64,000 bases of DNA from the NCBI GenBank assembly GCA_021234155.1, contig JAJEKV010000507.1:1-64000 (forward strand). The letters run 5' to 3'. Source of the stretch: Isoetes taiwanensis (lineage: Eukaryota; Streptophyta; Lycopodiopsida; Isoetales; Isoetaceae). The position numbers and the translations under genes are program-made. How positions within the stretch are numbered: position 1 is the stretch's first letter; every line of letters begins with the position of its first letter. The notes beneath the pieces were generated by a model, which did no database searches, had not been told where the DNA came from, and worked only from the letters and a program-made list of their open reading frames with translations. Positions 12,976 through 24,300 of the stretch are shown here, in pieces.

Positions 12976-13547
12976 ATATTTACGCCCTTGTTGTTTATCT
13001 GTTTTTCTTTTGTTAGGGCCCGAAGGGCCCAAAATTTTTTTTGATATAACAACCAACACATAATTACCATTAACATTATTAACAAAAATCATTACATTCA
13101 ATGCATTTAAATTAAAATCCCCAAAACCCCCCTTTGGTTTGGGTGCATATTCACACGGGGGGTGACTCCGGGCAAGGAGAGTCGTTGGATAGGCATATTC
13201 ACCCCTTATTCCCGTTACACAAAGTTCCTCGTTTTGGGGTATGGATGTATAGAATTTGTTATACTGTATAACAAGATTTGCAAAATACTATAAGATTTCA
13301 AGCAATATACTATATGGTGTTGATTTTGTACGTGCAAAACATAATTACAGGGCTCTGCCGCCCTAACGTCACCCAGTGTGAATATGCACCCAAACCAAAG
13401 GGGTTTCGTGGGATTTTTAATTTAAATGCATTGAATGTAATGATTTTTGTTAATAATGTTAATGGTAATTATGTGTTGGTTGTTATATCAAAAAAAATTT
13501 TGGGCCCGAACAAAAGAAAAACAGATAAACAACAAGGGCGTAAATAT
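12976..13547. mobile_element. long-armed foldback MITE, about 572 bp
   Basis: The left arm (12,976-about 13,174) begins ATATTTACGCCCTTGTTG and the right arm (about 13,365-13,547) ends with its exact reverse complement. The arms stay complementary for about 180-200 bp with few differences. One is an extra 7-bp repeat of the GGGCCC word in the left arm at 13,016-13,030. The loop of about 190 bp is AT-rich. No transposase is encoded, so it would be mobilised in trans. No clear target-site duplication was found, so the superfamily is unassigned. The open frame at 13,278-13,550 lies inside it and is not a gene. Confidence 0.85.
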
Positions 13548-15044
13548 TAATTATTAATTGAAGAGATTATATAAAACATCAAGGACATTACACTACATTT
13601 TCATTTAATACAATGCATTTTTAGCTGGAAATAGTTCTAACATTTGAAATCCACAAATGGCCATCCAAGGAGTATATATAGCACGATCGAAGCGCTTTTC
13701 TTGAGTTCCTTAGAAATATGTAGCGCGAGGGTCCAGGATCTCCGACATCAAACAAAGTACTGTATTTTCATAGATTATATCCACAAAACTATTGAAACTT
13801 GGAGTATACCTTTTGGTCCAAAATGCTCCATATTTGCACAAATTATGAAAATGGGTCAAAGATTAGCAATAACTACTATACATCCTTCTTCTGTCTTCAA
13901 GTTACACACCAAAGACAAACTAATTTCAAACCTCAAACTAATTTTCGGTGTGTAATGGCAACAAAGGGTCTCCGTGTTATCCAAAAACCCGCTTCATGTA
14001 AAGCAAAGCATTTTTATCGTGACCATAGATTGAGATATTGTCTCCATCAGCCATAGATTGAAATATTGTCTCCATCCTTCAAATACACATTCCAAAATTT
14101 CATCCAAATAAAACCCTCAAACCGTTTGCTTTCCATCTCGGAATCAACTTCGGCTATAGTAAGTCCCCAAACTTTGTTCTAGACCGGGGGACACGAAATA
14201 GGAGAAACTCAAGCAAGCCGGATCACATAGCCCAACTAAAAGGCGCCACATGAAGTACATAACCTTCAGTATAATATCATCCAAAACTCCCAGCAAAGAT
14301 GAAGAGTACATTTGCGGATCTACAAATAAAGCCGTGGCTTACTATTTAGATGGAGCAATATTTTATCTCATCATTGATGCCTCTCGCATAAAACAAAGAG
14401 GCTCGCGAACCTGGCGAGAATCATGGACTCCATATCCGCAAGTTTTAGAAACCTTCGAGATTGATAGGCATATAAGAAACAAAAGAAAGTCAAGGCCTTC
14501 CCTGAAATGGAAATCCAACAAGAAGGGGGTTTATGAAGAGAATTCAAAATACCCGAAAAGAATACTCTCTTCCGGGTTGCTAAAGAGTTTTACTGCGAAC
14601 GAATGAGAAGTCGGAAGGCGAGAACGAAATGGGCGTAGCGAGATCATGTCGGTTGTGGAAAAACCCTTTCGGATCGGTGCAAATTGAGGAAATTGTGCAA
14701 AGACGCCTCTACTACCCCGTCGCCCCCCGCCATGCGGAGGCCCGCATTGTGTTGAAACCGGTACCAATACCAAATATTGCATTCAAATTTAAATCCGAAT
14801 AAGTGTGAATAAAATCATGCGACAATACAAGGCATCGTAAAACAATCAGGAGAGCGATAGTTCGATCATCTTTGGCGGCAACGCAACTATGGCTAGGGTT
14901 TCTATTTGTTTCCACAAGAATACGAACAAGAATCTGAACGAGCTTTACTTACTCGGTTCCTTTCTTCCTTAAGTTGCCAAATTGCTCGGTGTAAGCCTTT
15001 GCCGCCACTCCTCTTAAAAGCTCGGATATGGTCAAATATATTTG
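13548..15044. other. no recognised gene; one 118-codon ORF
   Basis: The only long frame is at 14,250-14,606 (+). It is basic, starts MKYITFSIISSKTPSKDEEY, and resembles nothing I know. No intron structure or neighbour supports it. The DNA around 14,560-14,780 is GC-richer than its surroundings. I do not call a gene. Confidence 0.4.
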
Positions 15045-15845
15045 ATATACCCCGCAAGACCTATAACTCTTATAATGTTTCCCCAAGACCCTGAAGCCAA
15101 AGCTTGGAGATGCAATCACCAAACAAAACACATACACATTAGGGCAACAAACACAGATCCAAATCTGTTTCCACTCGATCACAAAAACATTAATTTTTGC
15201 AAGAATGCCCCCTCGAAATGCTATCCACGAGGCTTGCATGTTCAGCCCCTAAAATAAAAAGAGGGCTTTTGTTGTGAGCCCTTGGATGTTGGACCATTGA
15301 AAAAAAAAAGCTAAATCAACGACTAAGAAATGGTGCACTCTAGATGTACGCATTAGTACATCCATTCGAATCGCCATGAAATCTTAGGAAAACCTTTGTG
15401 AAAAGCTGTGCAAAAACACAAAAAAAAACCCCTGTTATTATGCTACATATACCCCAAGACCTATAACTCTTATAATGTTTCCCCAAGATGAAGCCAAAGC
15501 TTGGAGATGCAATCACCAAACAAAACACATACACATTAGGGCAACAAACACGGATCCAAACTTTTTCCACTCGATCACAAAAACATTAATTTTTTGCAAG
15601 AATGCCCTGAAATGCTATCCACGAGGCTTGCATGTTCAGCCCCCTAAAAAAAAAGAGGGCTTTTGTTGTGAGCCCTTGGATGTTGGACCATTGAAAAAAA
15701 AAAGCTAAATCAACGACTAAGAAATGGTGCACTCTAGATGTACGCATTAGTACATCCATTCGAATACGCCATGAAATCTTAGGAAAACCTTTGTGAAAAG
15801 CGTACAAAAACACAAAAAAAAACCCCTGTTATTATGCTACATATT
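15045..15845. repeat. tandem duplication of an approximately 400-bp unit
   Basis: Copy 1 spans 15,045-15,446 and copy 2 spans 15,447-15,845. Both begin with an AAGACCTATAACTCTTATAA block and end with CCCCTGTTATTATGCTACAT. They differ by small indels, mostly within G/C-containing words. The matching open frames on both strands are products of the duplicated sequence and carry no family signature. Confidence 0.9.
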
Positions 15846-16389
15846 CATGGAAAATATCGAGTTAACATGGAAAATTTATGCTAAACTTTTAGGGCTTCTA
15901 TTGCAAAGCATCAAGGCACCGACTAAGGCGCCTATTATTTGTTGGGCTTTTGCTTCCCGATCAAGATAATCTGAAATGGCCTTGTGTTGATGTTGCGGCT
16001 TTGTTTTGCACGTCGAATTTTCCACTGAAAGTGGCTGGTTGCTACAGTTTTAGAAATTCAGGATGCCACAATAGTTGATTTCTTTGCATGATGATGATGA
16101 AGCTGGGGCTTTTTATTGTTGCATGTGGCTACTATGTAGCAAATTTCGGGTTGTTGTAGAAACCAGGGCTTGTTTTGAAGGATTTTCACGTGTTTTTATG
16201 TTTGGAGCTTCCTTGGAGTATAAATTATATAGGATGAATTTTTCTAACTTGATCCACTTGCTTTGCTCTTTGAGGTCATGGGTTGTTTTGCATATTCAGA
16301 ACATGCCTTTGCCCTTATTTTCTAGTTGGTTGTCCTCAGATTTTTTCAATTGTAGTTTGTGTATTTGAAATGCCAAATTAGTGCAGATG

Positions 16390-16662
16390 ATTTTTCTAGC
16401 TTCATACCAGAGACACCAACACTAGAACAAATGTGAGAAACAAACGTCCCAAGGTAGAGGGGCTGATCACGCGTGCCACGCGATAACAAAAGACACACAC
16501 CACACACCACACTACATTGCTCGGTTGGGCCCTGCCCCCAACCACCTTACATTGCGTCTGTTGGGATTTGACCCCCAACAGTACCGAGTGCGATTCTGGA
16601 CGGTCTCGAACTCGAGACCACATTGCTAAGGAACTAGTGTGTTACCACTAGACCAAACGCCC
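16390..16662 (-). mobile_element. tRNA-derived SINE (minus strand)
   Basis: Read on the minus strand from 16,662, the head begins GGGCGTTTGGTCTAGTGG, containing a pol III A box (TGGTCTAGTGG). A B box (GAGTTCGAGACC) follows at about 16,602-16,616. The GC-rich body continues to about 16,390, with a GGGTCAAATCCCAACAG stretch next to the head and a TGTGGTGTGTGGTGTGTG stretch further on. A/B box spacing fits a tRNA head. The exact 3' end and target-site duplication were not resolved. Confidence 0.7.
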
Positions 16663-16674
16663 AGACGCAAAGAA

Positions 16675-17190
16675 TAAGTACTGCTGAGAGAGAAGAGGAA
16701 GCGCCGATGAGATGTTGATGAAGAACCCGCCTAATATAGCGATCTCCCAACCCGGAGAAAGCATGCAATGCATGCATCGAGATGCATGCTCGCCCTCTCT
16801 AGAATCTCAATCCGATGGCTTGGATCGATGGGATTCTAGAATGGGGCTCGCATGAAAATGACAAAAACCTCCCGAATAGACGAGAACTTCTTCATAAAAA
16901 ATGGGACCGAAGGTGAAAGGTCAAAGGACTATGGCCAAAAAAGAGGAAAGGCTAAGAAAGGGCATGTTACAGCATGAAAGAAATGCCAATTTGGTCAATC
17001 CAAGCAGGGAGAAGCTCCTCCCCTGCATGGTTTCAAAGAATAGAAAATAAGGTACTGCTGCGAGAGAAGAGGAAGCGCTGATGAGATGTTGATGAAGAAC
17101 CAGAGAAAGCATGCAATGCATGCATGCGAGACATGCATGTTCGCCCTCTCTAATATCTCGATCCGATGGCTCGGATCGATAGGATACTTA
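16675..17190. repeat. dispersed repeat, one full and one partial copy in tandem
   Basis: A unit starting near GCTGAGAGAGAAGAGGAAGC runs 16,675-17,052, and a second, truncated copy runs 17,053-17,190. Both contain the GATGAGATGTTGATGAAGAA block. A third, diverged copy lies at about 23,905-24,300. Shared internal words include GGCTCGGATCGA and the palindromic GCATGCAATGCATGC. No coding capacity is visible and the class is unknown. Confidence 0.65.
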
Positions 17191-17921
17191 TGGTTCTCTA
17201 TGGACACTATGAGGGAGCATGTGCGTGTTTGATCTTCTTCAGTATTTTGTATCTTTTGAGTTGTCTTAGAATTGTGCTTACACAGATATTTGAGATACTT
17301 GTGGTATCCATTGAAATGCCCATTCCCAAGCTGGTGTATTGCACAATCTCACTTTGATACCTATCCTAAGCCATTGCGTCTTGTGCAATTCAAAGTCACA
17401 TTCAACAAATGAAAATACAGTCATTCATAGCAATGGAGATGAATAAAATCTATGAACATATTATTGATTAAGGATTTTGAACCAACAGCAACGTCTTTGG
17501 AAGGTTAATTCTCATTGCATGATTCCTTATATGCAATAGTATACTTGGCTTCTAGGTAGATGAAGCAAGGAAACTCAAAAGATAGACCCTTGCGATCTCC
17601 CTAACTATCGCTTTACAAATGGGTATTTAAGTAAGCCCTTATCCAAAAAGAGCATGGGCTAGACCTGTGTTTTTGGGGTTTTGGCAGAATCTATATGTGG
17701 TTGTTTATAGAAGACTTGTATTTTTTGGGCTTTGGTTGAAAGCTCTTTTTACAAATGGATATTTATGTAAGCCCTTGTCCAGAAAGAGCATGGGCTACTA
17801 ATCCATATATGATTGTTTATAGAAGACCTATGTTTTCGGGGTGTTTGCTAAATCTATATGTAATTGTTCATGGGAGACTTGTATTTTTGGAGTTTTGATT
17901 GAAATTCAAAGAATCCACTAA

Positions 17922-18060
17922 TAGAATAGAATACATTATTGTCCCTTGTGCCTTGAGGCCTCTGGACTTGTGTAGCATGGGCGCAGCCCCCCGATGGGGC
18001 TACTAGCTCATCATATTTGTTTTTGTTGTAGCCTTTTCTCAAGGCTCACTTTTTCCTATT
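17922..18060 (-). mobile_element. 5'-truncated LINE 3' end
   Basis: This short block aligns with the 3' UTR and tail of the larger LINE at 19,435-19,580: the words TTGTCCC, GTGCCTTGAGGC and TAGCATGGGCG occur in the same order, bounded by an AGAAT pentamer tail. Only about 140 bp of 3' end is present, as expected for 5' truncation during target-primed reverse transcription. Confidence 0.75.
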
Positions 18061-19434
18061 AATGCCTAAGGCACCCTACTTTGTTAGGGCGTGCCTAGGC
18101 CGCAAGCAAAGGTCTATGTTGACTAATGACATATAAATCCAAAAATCCAACAATCTATGTGATTGAGATAGCTATTCTAGGATTAGTGTGTCACCACTCG
18201 ACAAAAGGTCCAACCGCAATGGCAATACAATATGTTCTTCCAAGATGTTTGTTTTTTGCCAAAAAGCCGCGTGCCCATGTGCATGTCACATGCTCATACA
18301 ACAAGCGCGATGTAAAAATGCATCTTTGCTGCATGCCAAAAATCAATATTGGAAACCTTTGCCTTTACAGATTTTGCCCCCCAAACCCAAAAAAAAAAAA
18401 AGCCAATCCTAGCTTTAGACAAAAGCCTAGCTAGGATCAGTTCGCACAAGTCAATCCTTATATAACATGATCAATCCATACAAAGTCTAGGTAGTCTTAG
18501 ATGGTACTCAAATTCCTTAGTTTCTTTGTAATATCATGAAATCTTGACCATATTCCGTAATAAACATGCAACACTTTTGATAAACCTTCTTTCCATTTTA
18601 AATCCCTAAGGTGGCATATAAACTATTTGAACAAAGTATTTTCTTACAAAGGCCAATGCCTATTATCTTAATGAAGACATACAAACAAGATTGAAAAGGC
18701 ATATCTTGCATCGAATGTAACATTTTTTAGCATAAGAGAGATGAAATACCCTATTATATCACATCTATGTGTACACAACATATTTCTCCCATCAAAAATT
18801 CATTCCCTAGCTCAGATCCGAAGTTTTACTTGTATTCACTATACGCTTCGACTAAGTATTTTCCCCGATGTTTAAGTGGGAAACTTGTGGAAGCATGACT
18901 TAGCTAGTCAAGTAGAGCATTAAAGAAACTACCCTTCTACAACTTCAGTGTGTATAATAGACTAAATAAACATGTCTTGCATGAAGTATGGCTTATTTGA
19001 CATCAATAGAATTGAGATATCACAATATGGCAGATTTACATGCATACTGACCCTATTTTTAAAGAAATACCAAACCATTTTCATGAAAACACTGTGATAT
19101 AATTCAGATTATAGAATTTATCATACGCAATCATATTGAATAATGTAAATTGGTCGCCTACATGGTAAAAATACTAAGTGCATCCATATGTTTAAGGCCC
19201 AAAAATGTGAGCAGCTAACTTAACATGTTTTTCAAGTAAAGCTTTAAAAAAACCGCAACCCTCAATTTCCAAAGCAGAGTCGTATTATTTCAGAGAAAAC
19301 AAGAAGAGAAAGATCTCACCTCATAGATCACAAGTGCCACGCCACCATTATAGATTAAATTATAGATTATTTTTTTGGGGAGGTTTTTGGGGGGAGGGGG
19401 TATAGGGAGGGAGGTAGGTAGGTAGATAGATAGA
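18061..19434. other. AT-rich spacer, no gene seen
   Basis: Nothing recognisable on either strand. The open frames are short. At 19,380-19,434 there is a G-rich then (TAGG)n/(TAGA)n simple-sequence stretch next to the LINE tail. Confidence 0.5.
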
Positions 19435-20030
19435 AGAATAGAATAGAATAGAATTATTGTCCCTAGTGCCTTGAGGCCCCTGGACTGATGTAGCATGGGC
19501 GAGCTCCCGAAGGATGCTACTAGCACAACATGCTGATATGTTATAGCCCTTTCTGAGGGCTTTTCTTGTTTCTATCATCACCGCAGACCGCTTATAATCG
19601 GCAGATCATGGCGTAAGAAGCGTCGTTATCATCAGCTTTTAGCTGAGCTTTTGCGAGCTCCAATGCATCACCTTTTCAGTGATTCATATTATAAGCCCTC
19701 TTTCCTTGTGTGTCTCCCGGTGCTTAGTCATCATCTCCTGGATCGCATCCGCCAGATCTTTTGTTGAGTGTGCTTTTGTCATTAGGATATGTACTGGCTG
19801 CCCCCATCCATATCCCTGTATTTGTTTCTGATATCTTTGTACACTGTACATTTGTTGTTGAGATGGTTCTCGCCCTCTACTCTTCCGTGACATGCATTCT
19901 ACATTTTGATTTTCCCTTTCTACTTTTTTCAATCTATCTTTTTCAATTCTTAGGTCATGACTTCCCATCCTGAATCTTGCCAAGATGTCTCTTCTGGCCT
20001 TCCCTAGTAGACTGTCTCGGTACATTTGTT

Positions 20031-20206
20031 GCCCTATCTGCCGCTCCGGGTTGAGGACTCCCGTGAGCCAGAATGTTTTGGGTCCGTGTGTTTTGTAGCC
20101 ATGTTTGGTGGCCGTTTCGCCCTATCTGCCTTGGGTTGAAGACTCCCGTGAGCCAGAATGTTTTGGGTCCGGCGTGTTTTTGTAGCCATGTTCGTGTGGC
20201 CGTGTC
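20031..20206. repeat. 88-bp tandem duplication inside the LINE
   Basis: Two copies (20,031-20,118 and 20,119-20,206) share GCCCTATCTGCC, CCCGTGAGCCAGAATGTTTT and TTGTAGCCATGTT. They lie immediately before the SINE head at about 20,205. The duplication may predate the SINE insertion or accompany it. Confidence 0.8.
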
Positions 20207-20408
20207 GGCCCAGCCATGGTCCTGTGGTAAGACGTTAAACTGCCATACCCAAGGTCACGGGTTCAACGCCTCGTTGTGAAAGTGGCCATGCAATGTAAAG
20301 TTGGTGGGGGAAGGACCCACTTCCGCAATGTAAAGTGGTGGGGGCAGGACCCATCTGGGTGTGTTGTAAAGTGTCACATGTCCGATAGGACGCTGCCTTG
20401 TGGCATGA
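20205..20408 (+). mobile_element. tRNA-derived SINE inserted antisense in the LINE
   Basis: An A box (TGGTCCTGTGG, 20,217-20,227) and a B box (GGGTTCAACGCC, 20,259-20,270) are spaced as in a tRNA gene. The body holds two GCAATGTAAAG...GGTGGGGG blocks, like plant tRNA-derived SINEs with a GGGGAAGGACC-type body. The 3' end near 20,408 is approximate. It interrupts the C-terminal coding part of the minus-strand LINE, so it arrived after that LINE. Confidence 0.75.
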
Positions 20409-21003
20409 CGTTAAAATCTCTTCTTCTTTCCATTTTCCTTCGTCTACTAAATCACTCAGATTCAGCCCCATCTGTCTAGTCCATATAGCTACATCCCTGA
20501 ACCATCCATTGCCCCTGATGATGTGTGACTTGGCTGATTCGTTGATTGCGATCGTTGATAGCTTCCCCAGATGTCCTCCCGCATTATCCTTTATTAAATA
20601 TCTGATGGTCCTTTCCCATGCCCTTACCTCCATTGGTTTCGGGCCCATCTCATATACCATATTTATTAGTGGTGTACTTGCTCGCACTTTTGAATTCTCG
20701 TCTATGCCATTGCCTAAAGATCCTTCTTGTTTATCCATTTCTTGTCCGGTAAACGGGTCCCCGTGCCTTGGTCCCATATAGTTGTGTGGACACAACCATC
20801 GTGATTAAAGGTAGCATTTGATATCCGGTCAATTATTCTCCTCCTATTATAGAAGTTTTTCATATTGAAGTAGCTTGCAATGGTGCGGCCTGGAATCCGT
20901 ATCCACCCCTGGACCATTTTCATCGCCCCTGTGCATCATATCCGTGTACTTTATATTCTCACGATTCTTCCAATTCGTTCCCATATACACAATGGTGCGT
21001 GGT

Positions 21004-21911
21004 CTATTCCCGGTGCCAAACATAACTATTTTGGTTTTCGTAGATTCTTTGCCGCCCCCGTTCTCTCGTGACTAGCTTATGCATACCCTTATTCTTTGTA
21101 GCCATCATGCGTAAATCATCAGCATATAGCATAATAGGTACTTTGGTGTCCCCCAGTGTGGGGGCATCTGTGTCCCTTGCTGTGAAACCCTGTAACGCAT
21201 CTATGTATATATCGAATAATGTCGGGGATAGAGGGCACCCTTGTTTAACTCCCTTATCACAATCTATCGCCTGCCCTTCCTGTTCCATTTTTGCATACAC
21301 TCTCTGGTATAGTCGGGCAATTGACCCTGCCATGCCTTCTAGGGCCCTCTATTAATATCTGTAGAAACTTCCTCGGGACTGTGTCAAATGCTTTTCTAAA
21401 ATCCACAAAACAACATATTACTTTCTTTCCCCTCGTGATTACTTTCCTCTATTAGTATCGGGAGGGTTACTAGATGGTCTATGGTTGAGTGTTCCGTCCA
21501 AGCCCCGCCTTTGTCCTTGTGCTCTCAAATTGTCTTTTACGCCCAATGTTTCAATTTGTCAGCCCAAGACCTTCCCGAACCATTTTTGAAAAATAGAGCT
21601 CACCATTATCGCCCTATAATTTCCGTGCTCTTCCCTGCTCCCCCTTTGTGTAGGGGTATTACTCTGTTGTATGCCTATCTACCGGGAGTCCTGTAGATGG
21701 ACTATGCCATTGAAGATGTTTGTGACATTTCCCAATTACCCGTGTCCACACATTTCAAAGTAGCTCCACAATCAAACATAAAGGTGGGGGCTTTGTTATT
21801 GGCCATCTTATGGAGTGCGACCATTACCTCGCATAAAAACACGGCTTTGTTTATCTCCACGTATGGCGGATATTGGCATTGGTGATGCCCCTGTCTTATA
21901 TAATTTCTCAA
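21004..21911 (-). pseudogene. LINE reverse transcriptase core
   Basis: Target-primed reverse transcription of LINE RNA. Visible on the minus strand: RT block 0/1 (LHKMANNKAP, about 21,800), block 4 (GVKQGCPLSPTLFDIYIDAL, about 21,190-21,250) and catalytic block 5 (PIMLYADDLRMM, about 21,100-21,135) with the two aspartates of YADD intact. Blocks 2 and 3 between about 21,340 and 21,700 are out of frame, so no full RT can be made. The family assignment is secure; the clade is not. Confidence 0.9.
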
Positions 21912-22960
21912 GGTATTTCTCCCACTCTCGGCCCCCTACGATCCCGTGAGGTGCATTCTACAGTTTCTTGTTCCCTCCCCTTTCTTTATGTCCCTTCGAA
22001 CTTTCGGGTAGCCTTTTTAACATTTTGGCCAAACCCCATTGATAATCAGAGATTCTTGTTTCGTTTCGACAAAGAATGTTAAATATGTTGCTCTTTCATT
22101 GGATATGTTTCCGCGTGCCCCCGCTCTTTGACTCTTCTTTTCTGTTCCCTGCACTCCTCATCATACCATATTGAGGCCCTGAAAGCGTTATTCTTCCTGG
22201 GTTTCTCACGTCTTCCGAAGACGTCCGTAGCCACTTTCACCATTATGTCGTTAAGCGTGTTCCCATTCTCATCTGCTCCATGTTCTTCCATGCCCACTCC
22301 TCCATTTCTGATCTGACATTTTTTGTAAAGGTATCTACGTGCCTGTTTTGGAACTGTATCTTCACTTTTGCGTTATTTTCCTTATGTACCATTTCTGCCT
22401 ATGTTTGTTCGCTATGTTTGAGTGTTAGCTGAATGGCTCTTGGCTCTCCCTCTTCCCAGTCGGCCAATCCAATAGCATGAGATTTGAGATGCTTGCCGTT
22501 TGCTTGGTCGCTTTTATTATCACATAGTCGACTATGCTTTTTCCCATGTGTGTTGGGACTTCAGAATTCGGATCCCCCGCCATCTTTGTACCCCATTGGC
22601 TATAATGACCCATGTCGCTGTGCACATTTCTAACAGTAATTCACCTTTGGCATTGATCTCTGCCTTGTCTTCTGTACTTCTTTTCCAATCCTGTGACCTA
22701 GCAGTGTGTATCCATTGTCCATCCACTTTGTTTATACTCGTCATTTGTGCCTCGCCTCGACATATTCGCATTCAGTCCCCTATCAGTATCGTGGGACCCT
22801 GGTCTTTCCATTTCATCATACTCTTTTCCAGTCCGGCTAGGTTCCACTTTTGTCCTTTGTTTGGTATGGGTAATATGCTATAATCAGAATTAAACCTTTT
22901 TTGTTTTGCAATTCTATGCTTAACATCATGTATCTTTTATTGACATCCGAATGTAAAATA

Positions 22961-23524
22961 CACATTAGAGGTAATTTGAGATCTCATTTTGTCCCATTAA
23001 GGGATGCTTAAAAAGCCACATCGCTTTTTTAAATTTGTCCAATAAGAGAAGAGCTCCAGTGTATTTTATTCCAGTATTATGTGGCAGCAGTAATTAATGC
23101 AGTTCTAACTAACTTTTGCAGTGTCATCTTTCTACTATAACTTTTGATCAAAAACTCCGATTCGAACACTATTTGTGGCAATGGATTCGTCTCCTCAAGA
23201 TCTTTCTAATGACAACCCATTGTTATGTCTTTTGGGACGTAAATATATAAGAAAAGACCAAAAAACCATATTTTTTAAGGTTAACACATATGGCTTGTAT
23301 TGAAATACATCATAACCATATATCACTTGAAAGATCTTTTCATTCTGCATCTAATGCAACAAACGCCACATCATTTTCATGAGTAGATCAAAAGTTATAG
23401 GGAAAAAACGACAAAGAATGAAGTTGTTAATCTTTTGCATTAATTGCGTTTGATGTAAGTAGTACTCATTCTATTGGAGGATTCTTATGGGGACAAAAGG
23501 AGATCTCAAATTACCTCTAATGTG
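22961..23524. mobile_element. MITE with 40-bp terminal inverted repeats
   Basis: The left end (22,961-23,003) begins CACATTAGAGGTAATTTGAG and the right end (23,482-23,524) is its reverse complement with two or three mismatches. A second inverted pair lies inside: CTATAACTTTTGATC at 23,137 and GATCAAAAGTTATAG at about 23,387. No transposase is encoded. It splits the endonuclease region of the LINE, so it is younger than that LINE. A target-site duplication was not clear. Confidence 0.85.
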
Positions 23525-23812
23525 CATTATTGGCTATACTTTCTCTCACATAGCAGGCCAGGCCTGCGCTCCCTCTTCCTATCTTAAAATCTTTGTAATT
23601 CCAGCATGTGAATAGCCGATGCCCATCTTCCTCTGGCAGTCGCTTGATGTTGTGTTCCCATGTCTCTACTATACATATTATATCACAATTGTGGGCTTCC
23701 TCAAGTCTCTCTCCATCATCCCATGGGTATATCAGGCAATTCCGCATGCTGCATGGTTAGCGTCTTTTCTCAGGTGTTTCTACTACACGTTTCTTCTTGG
23801 TCGCCCGAATAG

Positions 23813-23904
23813 AGTAGAATAGAATAGAATAGAATAGAATAGAATAGAATAGAATAGAATAGAATAGAATAGAATAGAATAGAATAGAATAGAATAGAAT
23901 AGAA
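23813..23904. repeat. (AGAAT)n pentamer array, about 92 bp
   Basis: About 18 near-perfect AGAAT units. The same pentamer forms the 3' tail of the neighbouring LINE (19,435-19,454) and of the truncated copy at 17,922. It lies at the 5' side of the LINE, so it is either the tail of an older LINE into which this one inserted, or a preferred target. Confidence 0.95.
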
Positions 23905-24300
23905 GAGTTTTTATCATCCACGAAGAACTAGAAAGATTAGAAAGTGTCTATGAGAAGTTGACAAAGAACTCTATACTAAATAGCAATCTAGAGACCCAAA
24001 ATGAATGCGACACATGTAATGCACGATGCTTCGCTTATCCAAGGATCCTAATCCAATGGCTCGGATCGACGACATTCTAGTCATATCTCTAGATTCATCA
24101 TACTAGGGAAATCTAGACTCATCTCATTGTTTCAGCATTCTAAGACTTCCACTTACTAAATGAGATCGGAAGCAATGCTTCTAGATAAGAAACAAGGCCA
24201 AAACAATCAATCCATGTAAGAAGAAGCCCCCCTCTCTATAGGGTTCAAGAAATAGAAGAAGGTATTGCCGAGAGAGATGAGAAGCGTTGGTGAGAAGTCG
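23905..24300. repeat. third copy of the 16.7-kb dispersed repeat
   Basis: Shares with 16,675-17,190 the words CCAATGGCTCGGATCGA, a CCCTCTCTATAGGGTTC-type segment and a final GCCGAGAGAGATGAGAAGCG block. More diverged than the first two copies. It directly follows the AGAAT array. Confidence 0.6.

Larger units (their letters stand above)
19435..23812 (-). mobile_element. decayed non-LTR retrotransposon (LINE) with nested SINE and MITE
   Basis: On the minus strand the pieces come in LINE order. Endonuclease N-terminal part at 23,747-23,517 (CDIICIVETW, GLACYVRESI). Endonuclease C-terminal part at 22,771-22,425 (SIVDYVII). Linker at 22,297-22,079 (IWYDEECREQKRRV). RT start at 21,911-21,702 (LHKMANNKAP). 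RT core at 21,333-21,004. C-terminal part at 20,923-19,684. The 3' UTR ends in an ATTCT-pentamer tail at 19,435-19,454. A MITE (22,961-23,524) splits the endonuclease and a SINE (about 20,205-20,408) splits the C-terminal part. Stops and frameshifts make it non-autonomous. The AGAAT array at 23,813-23,904 abuts its 5' side. Confidence 0.9.

Noticed and set aside
13278-13550. 90-codon frame
   Set aside because: Lies within the loop and right arm of the foldback MITE.
14250-14606. 118-codon basic ORF
   Set aside because: No family, no neighbour support, and chance is likely at this length with eukaryotic base composition. Mentioned in the region entry only.
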